Positions 8,818-17,822 of a DNA stretch of 64,000 nucleotides are shown one piece after another. Positions within the stretch are counted from its first letter, which is position 1. Each line of letters starts with the position of its first letter. The notes under the pieces are model-generated. The model did not search any database and was not told the origin of the DNA. It was given only the letters and a program-made list of their open reading frames with translations. The position numbers and the translations under genes were made by a program. This DNA is from an uncultured bacterium (GTDB lineage: Bacteria; Cyanobacteriota; Vampirovibrionia; Gastranaerophilales; Gastranaerophilaceae). The DNA is taken from contig CACYTP010000002.1 of NCBI GenBank assembly GCA_902777385.1, positions 124,001-188,000 of the forward strand. The letters are read 5' to 3'.

Positions 8818-9357
8818 TTAATATTGTTCAGTTATATTTACTGGTTCTAAGTCTACATAAGCATTATAATCTACTGAACCGAAAACGAGTTTGTATTTGC
8901 CATCTTCGTATATAAAATCTGCGAAATTTATTTCCGGTTCATTAAAATCATCAAGTGTTTCAATCGCTTCCAGTTTAGTCATTAGGAAGTATCCCTGATA
9001 GAGTTTTAGATATATTTTATTGTCTTTTTTTTCACTAATTACCTGATAGTGTCCTGTTGGTAATATCGCGTCATCCGGAAGCTTTACGTCTGTCGTAATA
9101 CTTACTACAGGTAATTCTGCAGCTTTTTTATTTATAATTTCAGTTTCATTCCCCTGATGAAAAGTCTCTCCTTTAGGCTTTTTAACTTTTTGTTTGCCTT
9201 TTTTTGCTTCAATTGCTTTGTCAAAGTCTTTTTCTGATACTGCTTTATTCCCGTAAAAATTTTGATCCCCAAAGTTATCCCATAAGTCACCCTCAGCAAA
9301 TACTACGTTGCTGCAGGAAATCAGAAATATAAAAATAGCGGATAATATCTTTTTCAT
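8818..9357 (-). CDS. Exported protein of unknown function
   Basis: The 179-residue product begins MKKILSAIFIFLISCSNVVFAEG, a clear Sec signal peptide with likely cleavage after VFA. The mature part has a short charged linker (KKGKQKVKKPKGE) and a beta-rich C-terminal half (LPTGHYQVISEKKDNKIYLKLYQGYF). It probably lies in the periplasm. No enzymatic motif is visible. No Shine-Dalgarno sequence precedes the ATG. It stands alone: the neighbour on one side is divergent, and on the other side the sigma-factor gene ends in a terminator before it. Confidence 0.7.
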   Translation of the reverse strand: MKKILSAIFIFLISCSNVVFAEGDLWDNFGDQNFYGNKAVSEKDFDKAIEAKKGKQKVKKPKGETFHQGNETEIINKKAAELPVVSITTDVKLPDDAILPTGHYQVISEKKDNKIYLKLYQGYFLMTKLEAIETLDDFNEPEINFADFIYEDGKYKLVFGSVDYNAYVDLEPVNITEQY

Positions 9358-9412
9358 ATTAATATATTTAATTATATATTTTAATTTGTAAACCTACGGA
9401 TGGAGTATGAGC

Positions 9413-9443
9413 AAAAAAAGAGCAGATTTTATGCTCTGCTCTT
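9413..9443 (-). terminator. Terminator of the sigma factor gene
   Basis: An 8-bp stem (9418-9425 with 9436-9443) is followed on the minus strand by seven T residues. It begins about 40 bp after the sigma-factor stop codon. Confidence 0.85.
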
Positions 9444-9483
9444 CTTACTTCCTAAATAATATCACGAGGAATCTTCACCGTAT

Positions 9484-10398
9484 TTATCCGATGTAGCTGG
9501 CAAGAACTTCTTGCCCGATTGCTGATGTTCTCATTTTATTTAGTGCTCTTAGTTCTGTTTGTCTTATACATTCTTTTGTAACTCCGTAAATGTTGCCGAT
9601 TTCTTCTAAAGTCATTTTGGTAGTGTTACCTAAACCGTATCTCATTTTTACTACTTCCTGCTCTCTTTCTTTGAGTGTGGATATTACCATTTCGATGTCG
9701 TTTTGCAGGCTTCTTTCTTCAATATTTTTATATACACAAGCTTTTTCATCTTCTAATATATCCGCTACGTTCAAATCTTTTCCGTCTTCTCTTTCAAGTC
9801 CGCTTTCAATTGAAATTGTCTTTGTATATGCCGACAAGAATGTTTCAATTTTCTCAGCAGATATATTCATCTTTTTTGCAACATCTTGAGTTTTTACCTG
9901 ACAATTATTTTCTTTTTCCATCTGAGATTTTAGTTTAGAAAATTTTGACAGAGTTTCTTGGATATATACAGGTATTTTCATGCAGTGTGACTGTTCTGAA
10001 ATAGCTTTGAACATTGATTGCTTAATCCACCAGCTTGCGTAAGTTGCAAATTTGTATCCGAGTTTGTAGTTGAATTTCTCTGCTGCAATCATAAGTCCGA
10101 GGTTGCCTTCTTGTATTAAGTCTAGCATTGGAATACCTGATACATGAATAGCTTTTTTCGCTATACAAACTACCAATTTCAAATTTGACTGTATTAATTT
10201 TTTCTTTGCCTCAATATCCCCTTCATGCGACTTTTTTGCTAACTCTCTTTCTTCTTCCGAATTAAGTGACGGATATTCTGCAAGTTCTCTTATGTATTCA
10301 TTCAATACGTTGTCACTTGCACATTCAAGAACTTCAAAACTTGCTGGATTTGATTTTGATGTAGTTTTTTTAAACTTGATTGGGGTATTTTTGCTCAT
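9484..10398 (-). CDS. RpoD-like (group 2 type) RNA polymerase sigma factor
   Basis: From the ATG at 10398, which has AAGGAG at ideal spacing, the protein is 304 residues. It has a short region 1.2 (NVLNEYIRELAEYPSLNSEEERELA) and region 2 with DLIQEGNLGLMIAAEKF and FATYASWWIKQSM for -10 recognition and melting. Regions 3 and 4 follow, ending in a helix-turn-helix (TLEEIGNIYGVTKECIRQTELRALNKM). It lacks the long region 1.1 of primary sigma factors. SEQSHCMKIPVYI replaces the more usual ADQSRTIRIPVH, and region 4 has RQTELRAL for RQIEAKAL. It therefore looks like an alternative member of the RpoD family, as is common in cyanobacteria. A longer TTG start at 10461 is unlikely. Confidence 0.9.
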   Translation of the reverse strand: MSKNTPIKFKKTTSKSNPASFEVLECASDNVLNEYIRELAEYPSLNSEEERELAKKSHEGDIEAKKKLIQSNLKLVVCIAKKAIHVSGIPMLDLIQEGNLGLMIAAEKFNYKLGYKFATYASWWIKQSMFKAISEQSHCMKIPVYIQETLSKFSKLKSQMEKENNCQVKTQDVAKKMNISAEKIETFLSAYTKTISIESGLEREDGKDLNVADILEDEKACVYKNIEERSLQNDIEMVISTLKEREQEVVKMRYGLGNTTKMTLEEIGNIYGVTKECIRQTELRALNKMRTSAIGQEVLASYIG

Positions 10399-10582
10399 AA
10401 CAATAAACTCCTTCTCACCAAACGGTAAGTTTTTTGATGTAACACGATGGAAATAAAACACTATATATAAATAGTATATACTACAGTATATATTTTTACA
10501 AGTGTAAGTTAAGAAATATTAAGATGAAATTTTTTATGCGGATATATTGTGTTATTATAGCGTTAACGAGGGGAGTATAATC

Positions 10583-11065
10583 ATGAAAAAGAAATTAATT
10601 ATCGGGTTAGTATTAATACTTGTTATAGCATTGTCTTCAGCTGTTACTTATGCTGTTACGTCAGGTGTATTTAACCAAAAGCATAAACCGTCTGATTATA
10701 AAGTTGGCGTTTCTTATGAAGAAGCAATGAATGGTGATAAACCTGTTTTGGCAGTATTTTATGTTGATTGGTGCGGATATTGCTTAAAATTTATGCCAAA
10801 ATTTAAGACATTAGAATCAGCTTATAAGTCTAAGTTTAATTTTTTAATGATTGATGCTGAAAATCCTGCAAGGGAAGACTTGATTAAAGATGTAAGATTA
10901 TCAGGATATCCTACTGTTTATATATTTGATCCGAAGTATGATAACAGAGTTCATATCAGCAGTTCATTTTATGGAGACTTAAAGGCTTTCAGATCTGAGG
11001 TAGACAGATATCTTAGAATTAGAAGTATTCTGGACAAGTCTTCTTCATGTGAGTGTTCAAAGTAA
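10583..11065 (+). CDS. Membrane-anchored thioredoxin-like protein
   Basis: The 160-residue protein starts MKKKLIIGLVLILVIALSSAVTYAV, a signal anchor that should place the rest outside the inner membrane. The thioredoxin fold carries VDWCGYCLKFMPKF, a CxxC redox centre, and the cis-proline region is LSGYPTVYIF. The tail ends SSSCECSK, adding two more cysteines. The likely role is disulphide exchange or reduction in the periplasm; CGYC is unlike the CPHC of DsbA. ATG at 10583 has GAGGGGAG at good spacing, so the upstream TTG at 10547 is rejected. The partner protein is not evident nearby. Confidence 0.82.
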   Translation: MKKKLIIGLVLILVIALSSAVTYAVTSGVFNQKHKPSDYKVGVSYEEAMNGDKPVLAVFYVDWCGYCLKFMPKFKTLESAYKSKFNFLMIDAENPAREDLIKDVRLSGYPTVYIFDPKYDNRVHISSSFYGDLKAFRSEVDRYLRIRSILDKSSSCECSK

Positions 11066-11075
11066 TTCGGCATAA

Positions 11076-11103
11076 AAAAAAGACCTTGAATTTTTCAAGG
11101 CCT
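11076..11103. terminator. Hairpin after the thioredoxin-like gene
   Basis: A 7-bp stem (11084-11090 with 11094-11100) with a 3-nt loop lies just after the stop codon at 11065. The poly-T tract is on the minus-strand side (from the A-run at 11074-11081), so on the plus strand it is a hairpin without a good U-run. Its function as a terminator for the plus-strand gene is therefore uncertain. Confidence 0.4.
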
Positions 11104-11215
11104 ATCCGTTTAAATAAGAAGAGAGAGCTTTATATTTATATTAAGTGTTCTAATTCGTAAAAATTGCTATTTTTTTATAGTATTTGTAATAATTCTTAAC
11201 AAATTGGGATATTAA

Positions 11216-11995
11216 ATGAAAGACGTTCAAAATTTTAAAGACTGTAGAAATATTGACATACAAAAAGTTGGGATTAATCATCTTGATTTGCCTTTGAATA
11301 TTCAGCGTAAAAACAGTTCAAATCAGGTAGTAAATGCTCAGGCTCGTGTTAGTGTATCTTTACCGAGAGATTTTAAAGGTACACACATGTCCAGATTTGT
11401 TGAGGTGTTATCTGAATGGCAAAATAGGAATTTGCTTGGAATAGATATAAAAGGTTGCCTTGAAAATATTATAGAGGTTTTGGATGCCGAAAGCGGTGAA
11501 TTAAAATTCAAGTTTAACTATTTTATTGAAAAAACCGCACCCGTTACGGGATTAAAGGCTCAAATGTGTTATAAATGTTCGTTTGAAGGCAGAATATATG
11601 ACGGAGTTTATAAGTTTATTTTAGGCGTTGAAGTGCCGGTTACGACTTTGTGTCCTTGTTCTAAAGAAATATCCGATAATGGGGCTCACAATCAGCGTGC
11701 TTATGTAAAAGTCAGAGTTTCTTACGACGAGGACAAGCATATTTGGTTAGAGGATTTGATTGAATTGATTGAAAAATGTTCTTCTTGTCCTGTTTATCCG
11801 CTTTTAAAGCGTGAAGATGAAAAATTTGTGACAGAAAAGGCTTGGGATAACCCTAAATTTGTTGAGGATGTGATAAGAGATGTTGTTTTGGCGTTGAGAG
11901 AGCATCCTGTCGTTAATGAATTCGAAGTTGAGTGTAATGCTTATGAGAGTATTCATAATCATTGTGCTTGGGCTTATCAAAAAGAAGTGTGTTAG
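11216..11995 (+). CDS. folE2: GTP cyclohydrolase FolE2 (type IB)
   Basis: The 259-residue product has the FolE2 layout: an N-terminal beta-rich segment (QARVSVSLPRDFKGTHMSRF), the active-site stretch VTTLCPCSKEISDNGAHNQRA with conserved cysteines and glutamate, and the C-terminal VECNAYESIHNHCAWA. The family opens GTP to dihydroneopterin triphosphate, the first step of folate and queuosine precursor synthesis, and can use metals other than zinc. The ATG at 11216 is preceded by TTGGGATATTAA. It is followed 16 bp later by the ABC exporter gene, so the two may share a transcript. Confidence 0.94.
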   Translation: MKDVQNFKDCRNIDIQKVGINHLDLPLNIQRKNSSNQVVNAQARVSVSLPRDFKGTHMSRFVEVLSEWQNRNLLGIDIKGCLENIIEVLDAESGELKFKFNYFIEKTAPVTGLKAQMCYKCSFEGRIYDGVYKFILGVEVPVTTLCPCSKEISDNGAHNQRAYVKVRVSYDEDKHIWLEDLIELIEKCSSCPVYPLLKREDEKFVTEKAWDNPKFVEDVIRDVVLALREHPVVNEFEVECNAYESIHNHCAWAYQKEVC

Positions 11996-12011
11996 TTTTT
12001 GAGAGGTTATT

Positions 12012-13832
12012 ATGGAATATAAACTGAAAGATACCGGTTCAAGTACTGCATTTAAGTATGGGTACCTGTTAAAGAAAATTTTTCCATATATAAGACCTGT
12101 AATGGGCAGGGCGTTATTAAATCTATTTATTGCTATTCCTTTGGGTTTACTGGACGGGGTTGTAGCTTTATCATTAAAACCATATTTAGATTACGTTGTA
12201 AATGGTTCTCCTGAACAAACTTGGTCATTTATGGGACATTCCGTATATATTCAGTCCTGGCTTGCTTTTATTATTCCTTTTGGCATAGTTGCATTTGCAT
12301 TGCTTCAGGGTATTTTAAAATATTTATGTAATTATTTGACTGACTGGACCGGTAATAAAATATCAAATTCATTAAAAGTTGATTTGTTTAAAAAGCTTAC
12401 ATCTCTCGATTCAAGATTTTATGATATAAATACGTCAGGTTTAGTTTTATCAAGATTTTTGACTGATCCAGAAACAGCTTCTAAGAATGTCATTAATACG
12501 TTAAAATCCTTTATCGTAAGCTTATTCGGATTAATGGGATTGGTTGCGGTTCTTTTGTACAACTCCGCAATACTTGCCGTTATTGGCGTTGTGGTTATGG
12601 GTATTGCTATTACTCCTGTGGCATTGATAAGAAAACGTATTAAGAAGGTATCCAATGCAACCATGGTTGTTGTAGGTAATATGACAACCATATTCAATGA
12701 AACATTTTCCGGTAACAAGATTATGACTGCATATAATTTGCAGAAAGTCCAGAATTCCAAATTTGATAATCAAATTAATGAGCAGTTTAATTTAACAATG
12801 TCCTTAACTAAGCGTGTCGGTTGGATGTCTCCTATAATGTACTTTGTTTGTTCTATCGGTATTGCTCTTGTTATGGCATTCGGTAATCACCTTATACTTT
12901 CAGGACAGCTTTCCGCAGGTAGTTTTGCGTCATTTGTAACATCGTTATTGTTATTGTATAAGCCTGCAAAAAATCTTGGCGGTGATTTAGCAAATCTTCA
13001 GACAACGTTTGTAGCTATGAGCCGTGTTTTTGAATTGTTTGATTTACAACCGGAAATTACCTCAGGGACTAAGATGATTGATGATTTAAAGGATGAAATA
13101 ACCTTTAACAACGTTAATTTTGAGTATGAAAAAAATGTTCCTGTATTAAAGAATTTTAACTTGAGAGTAAAGAAAAATGAAACAATTGCTCTTGTCGGGA
13201 ATTCAGGTGGCGGCAAGTCGACTGTTGTGAGTTTGCTCCCGAGATTTTATGATGTGACTTCCGGTTCAATTTTGCTTGATGGTGTTGATATAAGAGAATT
13301 TAATCTTAATGCTTTAAGAAATAAAATTTCATTTGTATTTCAGGATAATTTTATGTTTTCGGGTACAATTAGAGAAAATATAATGTTAGGTAATCCTGAT
13401 GCAAGTGAAGACGACCTAAAGCAGGTTTTAAAACTTGCACATCTTGATGAATTTATATCTACTCTTGCAAATGGTATTGATACAGAGTTGGGAGAAAGGG
13501 GAACAACTCTTTCAGGCGGTCAGCGACAACGTGTAGCAATAGCAAGAGCAATGATTAAGAATTCCCCTATTGTAATTCTTGATGAGGCTACTTCAGCATT
13601 AGATAACGAATCTGAAGCAATTGTTCAAAAAGCACTGGATAATCTGATGCAAAATAAAACAGTTTTTGTGATTGCTCACAGGTTGTCAACTATAAGCAAT
13701 GCGGATAGAATTGCTGTAATACATGACGGGGAACTTGCAGAGTTGGGCAGACATGATGAATTAATAAAAAATGAAGATGGTTTTTATAAAAAACTGTATG
13801 ATATGCAGTTTAAAATGCAGGAGGAAGTTTAG
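12012..13832 (+). CDS. ABC exporter, MsbA-like lipid A/multidrug half-transporter
   Basis: The 606-residue protein has six membrane helices in the first 320 residues, followed by an ATPase domain. The domain has Walker A GNSGGGKST, Q-loop FVFQDN, signature LSGGQRQRVAIARA, Walker B VILDEATSALD and H-loop IAHRLST. It would work as a homodimer in the inner membrane. Length, layout and order match MsbA, which flips lipid A across the membrane. kdsB further along supports an LPS-making cell, but a drug or peptide exporter of the same family is possible. GAGAGGTT precedes the ATG. Confidence 0.88.
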   Translation: MEYKLKDTGSSTAFKYGYLLKKIFPYIRPVMGRALLNLFIAIPLGLLDGVVALSLKPYLDYVVNGSPEQTWSFMGHSVYIQSWLAFIIPFGIVAFALLQGILKYLCNYLTDWTGNKISNSLKVDLFKKLTSLDSRFYDINTSGLVLSRFLTDPETASKNVINTLKSFIVSLFGLMGLVAVLLYNSAILAVIGVVVMGIAITPVALIRKRIKKVSNATMVVVGNMTTIFNETFSGNKIMTAYNLQKVQNSKFDNQINEQFNLTMSLTKRVGWMSPIMYFVCSIGIALVMAFGNHLILSGQLSAGSFASFVTSLLLLYKPAKNLGGDLANLQTTFVAMSRVFELFDLQPEITSGTKMIDDLKDEITFNNVNFEYEKNVPVLKNFNLRVKKNETIALVGNSGGGKSTVVSLLPRFYDVTSGSILLDGVDIREFNLNALRNKISFVFQDNFMFSGTIRENIMLGNPDASEDDLKQVLKLAHLDEFISTLANGIDTELGERGTTLSGGQRQRVAIARAMIKNSPIVILDEATSALDNESEAIVQKALDNLMQNKTVFVIAHRLSTISNADRIAVIHDGELAELGRHDELIKNEDGFYKKLYDMQFKMQEEV

Positions 13833-13840
13833 TTCGGATT

Positions 13841-14191
13841 ATGCAAAATATAATTATAAAAAAATGGATTGAGCCTTATGTTTTATTGGAAACTTATAAA
13901 ACTTTGTATAAAATGCGTGATTTGACGTTTGACGGTTTTTCAAAAAATAATGCAAAGTCCCAAATGCTAAAGCTTATATCAGAGAATAATGGTAAGTCTT
14001 TTGGACTTTATATGAAAAATGTAAATAAATTCTATGTTTTTACCTCGGAAACAGTTTTGGATGTAAAAAATTTAATGGAATCGATAAATATGACTGATGA
14101 TGATTATATTTTGTGTAATACGGTATCAGAACCTATTGAAGATGTGGATTTAGCAAAGGCTGAGGCTGCTGTTATACTTTCATCATTATAA
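13841..14191 (+). CDS. Hypothetical protein, 116 aa
   Basis: It starts 8 bp after the ABC exporter stop. The product (MQNIIIKKWIEPYVLLETYKTLY ...) is soluble, alternates helix and strand, and has no recognised motif, signal peptide or membrane segment. The last part, VSEPIEDVDLAKAEAAVILSSL, is acidic. Tight spacing suggests co-transcription with the exporter. Function unknown. Confidence 0.65.
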   Translation: MQNIIIKKWIEPYVLLETYKTLYKMRDLTFDGFSKNNAKSQMLKLISENNGKSFGLYMKNVNKFYVFTSETVLDVKNLMESINMTDDDYILCNTVSEPIEDVDLAKAEAAVILSSL

Positions 14192-14238
14192 TTTTTATGA
14201 TAATCTTAGTGCATATATTATTTGATTAGGAGTTAGTC

Positions 14239-16530
14239 ATGCTTAATTTTTTGTTTGGTAAAAAAAATAAAAATCTTGTATCTAAAAAAGATGCTTTAAA
14301 TGAAGTCTATTCAAAACTTCGTCAGGCATATAATCCTGATGAAATTCCGGAAGAACGAAAGAACTTTTTGAAAGATAAAATTAACTTGTACGGATATTTA
14401 AATTATCCCTATGTTATGGCGTTAGATGAACTTACAAATGCTGAAATTCTTTATGGGTTAGAGATAAAGTGGCGTCATAACGGAGTATTTAAATCAAATT
14501 CTTTTGATTTTGAAGATAATAAGGTGAGTGTACTTGCAAGACATAATATAAAAAATTCCGAATGGTTTAAAAAGGAAGGACATGATATAAAACTTATAAA
14601 TCTTGCAGGCTTAGGTGATGGTAATAAAACAAAAGAAACCGGCAAATTTATGGACTGGCTTCGTCAGTTATTAATTCTTCCAACAGGTAATGTCGATAAT
14701 GGTATTTTTAATACTACAATATATTTAATACCTTTTCACCCAAGAGAATTTGGTTGTGCGTACCTGCCAAAGAGTTCCGAAGTAAGTGAAAAGCTTTTTG
14801 ACCGTAATATTTTTGACTTAACGGGGATGGATGCAAAGGCTCAGGTAAGTACTTTTATTGAACTTGCTCAATTGGCAGGTCATCCTGTTATATATGATAT
14901 TCTTCCTCAGACGGGACGTTTTTCAAAAGCTGTGTTGGCTAATCCGTCTATTGCAAGATGGTTTGATATTCCGGCTTTAGATAAGGCAATTTTGACTAAG
15001 ATTGATGAGGTTGCTGAAAGTCTTAAAGGTGCTTATGATGCGGAAGATGTTGACGTAATTAAAGATATATACAAACAAGCCCAGACAGGTAGTGCTGGCA
15101 ATTTGTCAGAACATTATCAGGCTCTGTTTGAGGCTATGGATAACGAAATGATTGCCTGTAGAAGACAGTTGTGTGAAGCAATGTGTGAAAAAGCTTCGCA
15201 AGAGCAAATACATAAGCGGGCAAAAACGATTGTCGCAAAAATTGGAGAATTTTCGCCTAATCAAAAATTAGCTGAATCTGATATAACAAAACAAATAGAT
15301 ACAATAAAGGCTTTAATTGACGAAGGCTTGTGGCCTGCTCCGGGGGGAGCATGGTGTTCCGCAGGCGTTCCTGTGTATGATAAAATGAGCGAATGCGGCG
15401 GATATCCTACATTCAGACACTATGATTATAAAGGTGAAGATGTTACTCATTTTGCTAATTTAGATTGTCAGACCCCGTATTATTTTGTTTACTTGGAAAA
15501 CGGAACTTTTAATAAACCTGTAATAGACTACTTTATTGAAGCAATGGAAAAGTTACAGTCTGATTACAATTTTGACGGTTTTAGAGTTGATCATATTGAT
15601 CACGTTGTTGATGCTGTTTCTGAAGCTGCTGGTGTTCCTATCAGTTACAGGGCACCTCGAGAAGTTCTAAGGCAGCTTAATACTGCTATGAAAAATAAAA
15701 TTCCGTATTTTGCGACTTTAGCGGAATATATGCTGTGGGATAATTTCTTTAAAGAATACCATATCGGTATGAATTTTGATTTGTTGTGGGGAAATGATAT
15801 TGTTTCTCAGCAGGATAAAAATCCGGAGCGTATTACTGAAGATAATCAGGCATTGTCAAATTATAACCTTGATTATAAGGAGGCTGACAGATTATCAATT
15901 TTAAAGGCATATAACAATCAGGATGGTGAATTTAGAGAAATCGACCAATATCCCGGGCAGCTCACAGCTGATGGGGCTTTGTTCAAATGGGCTAAATATA
16001 AACTTTTACCGGGCGGAAAATTCGCACAGAGACCGATGTTATATTTAGACGGAGATGAAAGCTTTACAAAACGTGGTATTGAAGCTGTTATTGGTGATGA
16101 AATCTCAATGCAAAGAGAAAAGAACTTTGAATTTTTCGATAAATTTGACGCTATTGACAGATTTGTAAAAGGACAGCCTATTATTACGGGTGGTGAAGCA
16201 CAAATAATGCTTCAGGAGGATGATGGATTTGTAGTATGGCTAATTTCTTGTGAACCAAGCAAAAAAGCATTTCTTGTAGCCGCTAACTATAAGTATCCGA
16301 CAGAGTTCGTTACTACACATCATGAGGATGGTTCTTCTGAACAAAATTGGGTCAAAGGTTCGCCAATTTACGACAAGGAAATTAAATTGCCGACTGATTT
16401 TACAATAAAATCAGAGTATGTATTTAAAAATCATAAATATACTGCTCAACTTTGGGAAGGTTCTGCGTCAGAAATTAAATTTGACGAATTAAAACCTGCC
16501 GAGTTTAGGATTTTTGCTCTTGAAAAATAG
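14239..16530 (+). CDS. GH13-like (alpha-amylase fold) glycoside hydrolase or transferase, divergent
   Basis: The 763-residue protein has a long N-terminal region without signal peptide. In the middle YNFDGFRVDHIDHVVDAV matches GH13 region II, with the Arg and nucleophile Asp of the GxRxDxxxH pattern. PYFATLAEYMLWD matches region III with the acid/base Glu. NFDLLWGNDI and DGDESFTKRG follow. A typical region IV His-Asp pair is not obvious, and the C-terminal part looks like a beta-sandwich (VWLISCEPSKKAFLVAANY). The likely substrate is an alpha-glucan such as glycogen, handled in the cytoplasm. An AGGAGTTAGTC site precedes the ATG. Which transferase or hydrolase subfamily it belongs to cannot be decided here. 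Confidence 0.72.
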   Translation: MLNFLFGKKNKNLVSKKDALNEVYSKLRQAYNPDEIPEERKNFLKDKINLYGYLNYPYVMALDELTNAEILYGLEIKWRHNGVFKSNSFDFEDNKVSVLARHNIKNSEWFKKEGHDIKLINLAGLGDGNKTKETGKFMDWLRQLLILPTGNVDNGIFNTTIYLIPFHPREFGCAYLPKSSEVSEKLFDRNIFDLTGMDAKAQVSTFIELAQLAGHPVIYDILPQTGRFSKAVLANPSIARWFDIPALDKAILTKIDEVAESLKGAYDAEDVDVIKDIYKQAQTGSAGNLSEHYQALFEAMDNEMIACRRQLCEAMCEKASQEQIHKRAKTIVAKIGEFSPNQKLAESDITKQIDTIKALIDEGLWPAPGGAWCSAGVPVYDKMSECGGYPTFRHYDYKGEDVTHFANLDCQTPYYFVYLENGTFNKPVIDYFIEAMEKLQSDYNFDGFRVDHIDHVVDAVSEAAGVPISYRAPREVLRQLNTAMKNKIPYFATLAEYMLWDNFFKEYHIGMNFDLLWGNDIVSQQDKNPERITEDNQALSNYNLDYKEADRLSILKAYNNQDGEFREIDQYPGQLTADGALFKWAKYKLLPGGKFAQRPMLYLDGDESFTKRGIEAVIGDEISMQREKNFEFFDKFDAIDRFVKGQPIITGGEAQIMLQEDDGFVVWLISCEPSKKAFLVAANYKYPTEFVTTHHEDGSSEQNWVKGSPIYDKEIKLPTDFTIKSEYVFKNHKYTAQLWEGSASEIKFDELKPAEFRIFALEK

Positions 16531-16549
16531 CGTTTCTGTGTGGTAATAT
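16520..16549 (+). promoter_or_regulatory. Candidate promoter for leaderless smpB
   Basis: TTGAAA at 16520-16525 and TAATAT at 16544-16549 are 18 bp apart. The ATG of smpB lies 6 bp after the -10, so transcription would start at the initiation codon. No Shine-Dalgarno sequence is present, which fits a leaderless mRNA. The -35 lies inside the end of the GH13-like gene. Confidence 0.4.
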
Positions 16550-16555
16550 CCTCTT

Positions 16556-17011
16556 ATGGATAAAAAAGTTATTACAACAAACAGAAAAGCATTTCATGAC
16601 TTTAATATATTTGATAAGTTCGATGCAGGCATTGTGCTTACGGGTACTGAAATAAAGTCTATAAGAAAAGCTGCAATAAATCTAAAAGATAGTTTTTGTA
16701 AAATCGAGGATAATGAAATATTCTTGTACAACTGTCATATTTCCCCTTATGAGCAAGGAAACAGATTTAATCATGAGGCGGAAAGAACCAGAAAGTTACT
16801 TTTGACTAAAAAAGAAATATTAAAAATGCAGAATAAGGTTAAGCAGGAAGGTTATACTATTGTTCCTCTTGAAGTTTATATAGTAAAAGGTTTTGCAAAA
16901 GTTGAGATAGGCTTGGCAAAGGGTAAAAAACTTCACGATAAACGAGATAGTCTTGCAAAGAAAGATCAGCAGCGTGAAATTGACAGAGCTGTTAAAATTT
17001 CAAGATATTAA
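16556..17011 (+). CDS. smpB: SsrA-binding protein SmpB
   Basis: A 151-residue basic OB-fold protein. VLTGTEIKSIRKAAINLKDSF is the conserved SmpB core that holds tmRNA. PYEQGNRFNHEAERTRKLLL is the second conserved block, and the basic C-terminal tail (KGKKLHDKRDSLAKKDQQREIDRA) enters the ribosomal mRNA channel. It works with tmRNA in trans-translation to rescue stalled ribosomes. It overlaps the convergent 229-aa gene by 4 bp. The tmRNA gene itself is not seen in this window. Confidence 0.97.
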   Translation: MDKKVITTNRKAFHDFNIFDKFDAGIVLTGTEIKSIRKAAINLKDSFCKIEDNEIFLYNCHISPYEQGNRFNHEAERTRKLLLTKKEILKMQNKVKQEGYTIVPLEVYIVKGFAKVEIGLAKGKKLHDKRDSLAKKDQQREIDRAVKISRY

Positions 17012-17697
17012 TGTTGTTGTATTGCTGAGTTTACTGCAGCTATGTAATCTCTTTTAAAAAGTCTTAGTTTGTCTATGTTTGTTCTTCTGTAGTGAATATT
17101 CCCCTCAAAGTCAGCTTTTATCATTTCCATATTTTCACTTGTTGTGTATCTTGGAAATACCTGTATAAAATTGAAACCTCTTGGATTGTTTGGTGATGCT
17201 TTTGCAACAAGTTTCCCGTTTCTGTCTACAAAAATTGTTTCACCTTTTATCGTAAACCAGTGAAGTGAGTCTACAGGTATATATTCAACTGAATTAAGAG
17301 CTTTTAATGTTTGTGCAATATGATCTCCGGCTTTTCTTGTATAATTCTGCGGTATATGCTTATTCTCAGCTTCTTTTGCTTGTTTTAATATCTCTTTCGT
17401 ATCGGATATTGCTTTTTCTCCTTTTATTTTTGCTTCAAGCATTTTTACAGGCATATTTTGTATTCCTGATTTGAGATTAATGTTTGGGTAATAGTTAAAA
17501 ACATAATTGGAATTTGTCAGATATGTTGCAACTTCATTGTCATACCTGTCGTTGTTTGCAATAAACATATTGCCTTTTCCTAAAAAGTTTCCTTTAATGA
17601 ATGCAGATTCCGGTACCATATCTCTCATAATTGCTTTCCAACCTGTTTTTCCAGGGGATTTTATTACAAAACTGCCGGTGAAATTTATATTATCCAT
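17008..17697 (-). CDS. Hypothetical protein with N-terminal NINFTG tag, 229 aa
   Basis: It starts MDNINFTGSFVIKSPGKTGW after an AAAGGAGTAACT site. The NxNFTG opening recurs in other genes of this window (21912, 56199). The rest is soluble, with a central helix rich in Lys/Glu and a C-terminal part containing SLHWFTIKGETIFVDRNGKLV. No signal peptide or membrane helix is seen. It stands alone, tail to tail with smpB. The family is not recognised; the tag suggests it belongs to a lineage-specific protein set. Confidence 0.7.
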   Translation of the reverse strand: MDNINFTGSFVIKSPGKTGWKAIMRDMVPESAFIKGNFLGKGNMFIANNDRYDNEVATYLTNSNYVFNYYPNINLKSGIQNMPVKMLEAKIKGEKAISDTKEILKQAKEAENKHIPQNYTRKAGDHIAQTLKALNSVEYIPVDSLHWFTIKGETIFVDRNGKLVAKASPNNPRGFNFIQVFPRYTTSENMEMIKADFEGNIHYRRTNIDKLRLFKRDYIAAVNSAIQQH

Positions 17698-17822
17698 AGT
17701 TACTCCTTTTTCATTTTAAATCCGTAAATATAATTTTTTGCTACTTTTTTAAAAATTTGCATTAGATATTTGTTTGATATAATATGTGAGTGTAATAAAA
17801 TGATTATTAGGGATTAGTATAA

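Noticed and set aside
10547-10582. Longer TTG start for the thioredoxin-like protein
   Set aside because: The internal ATG at 10583 has a better ribosome-binding site and begins the signal anchor.
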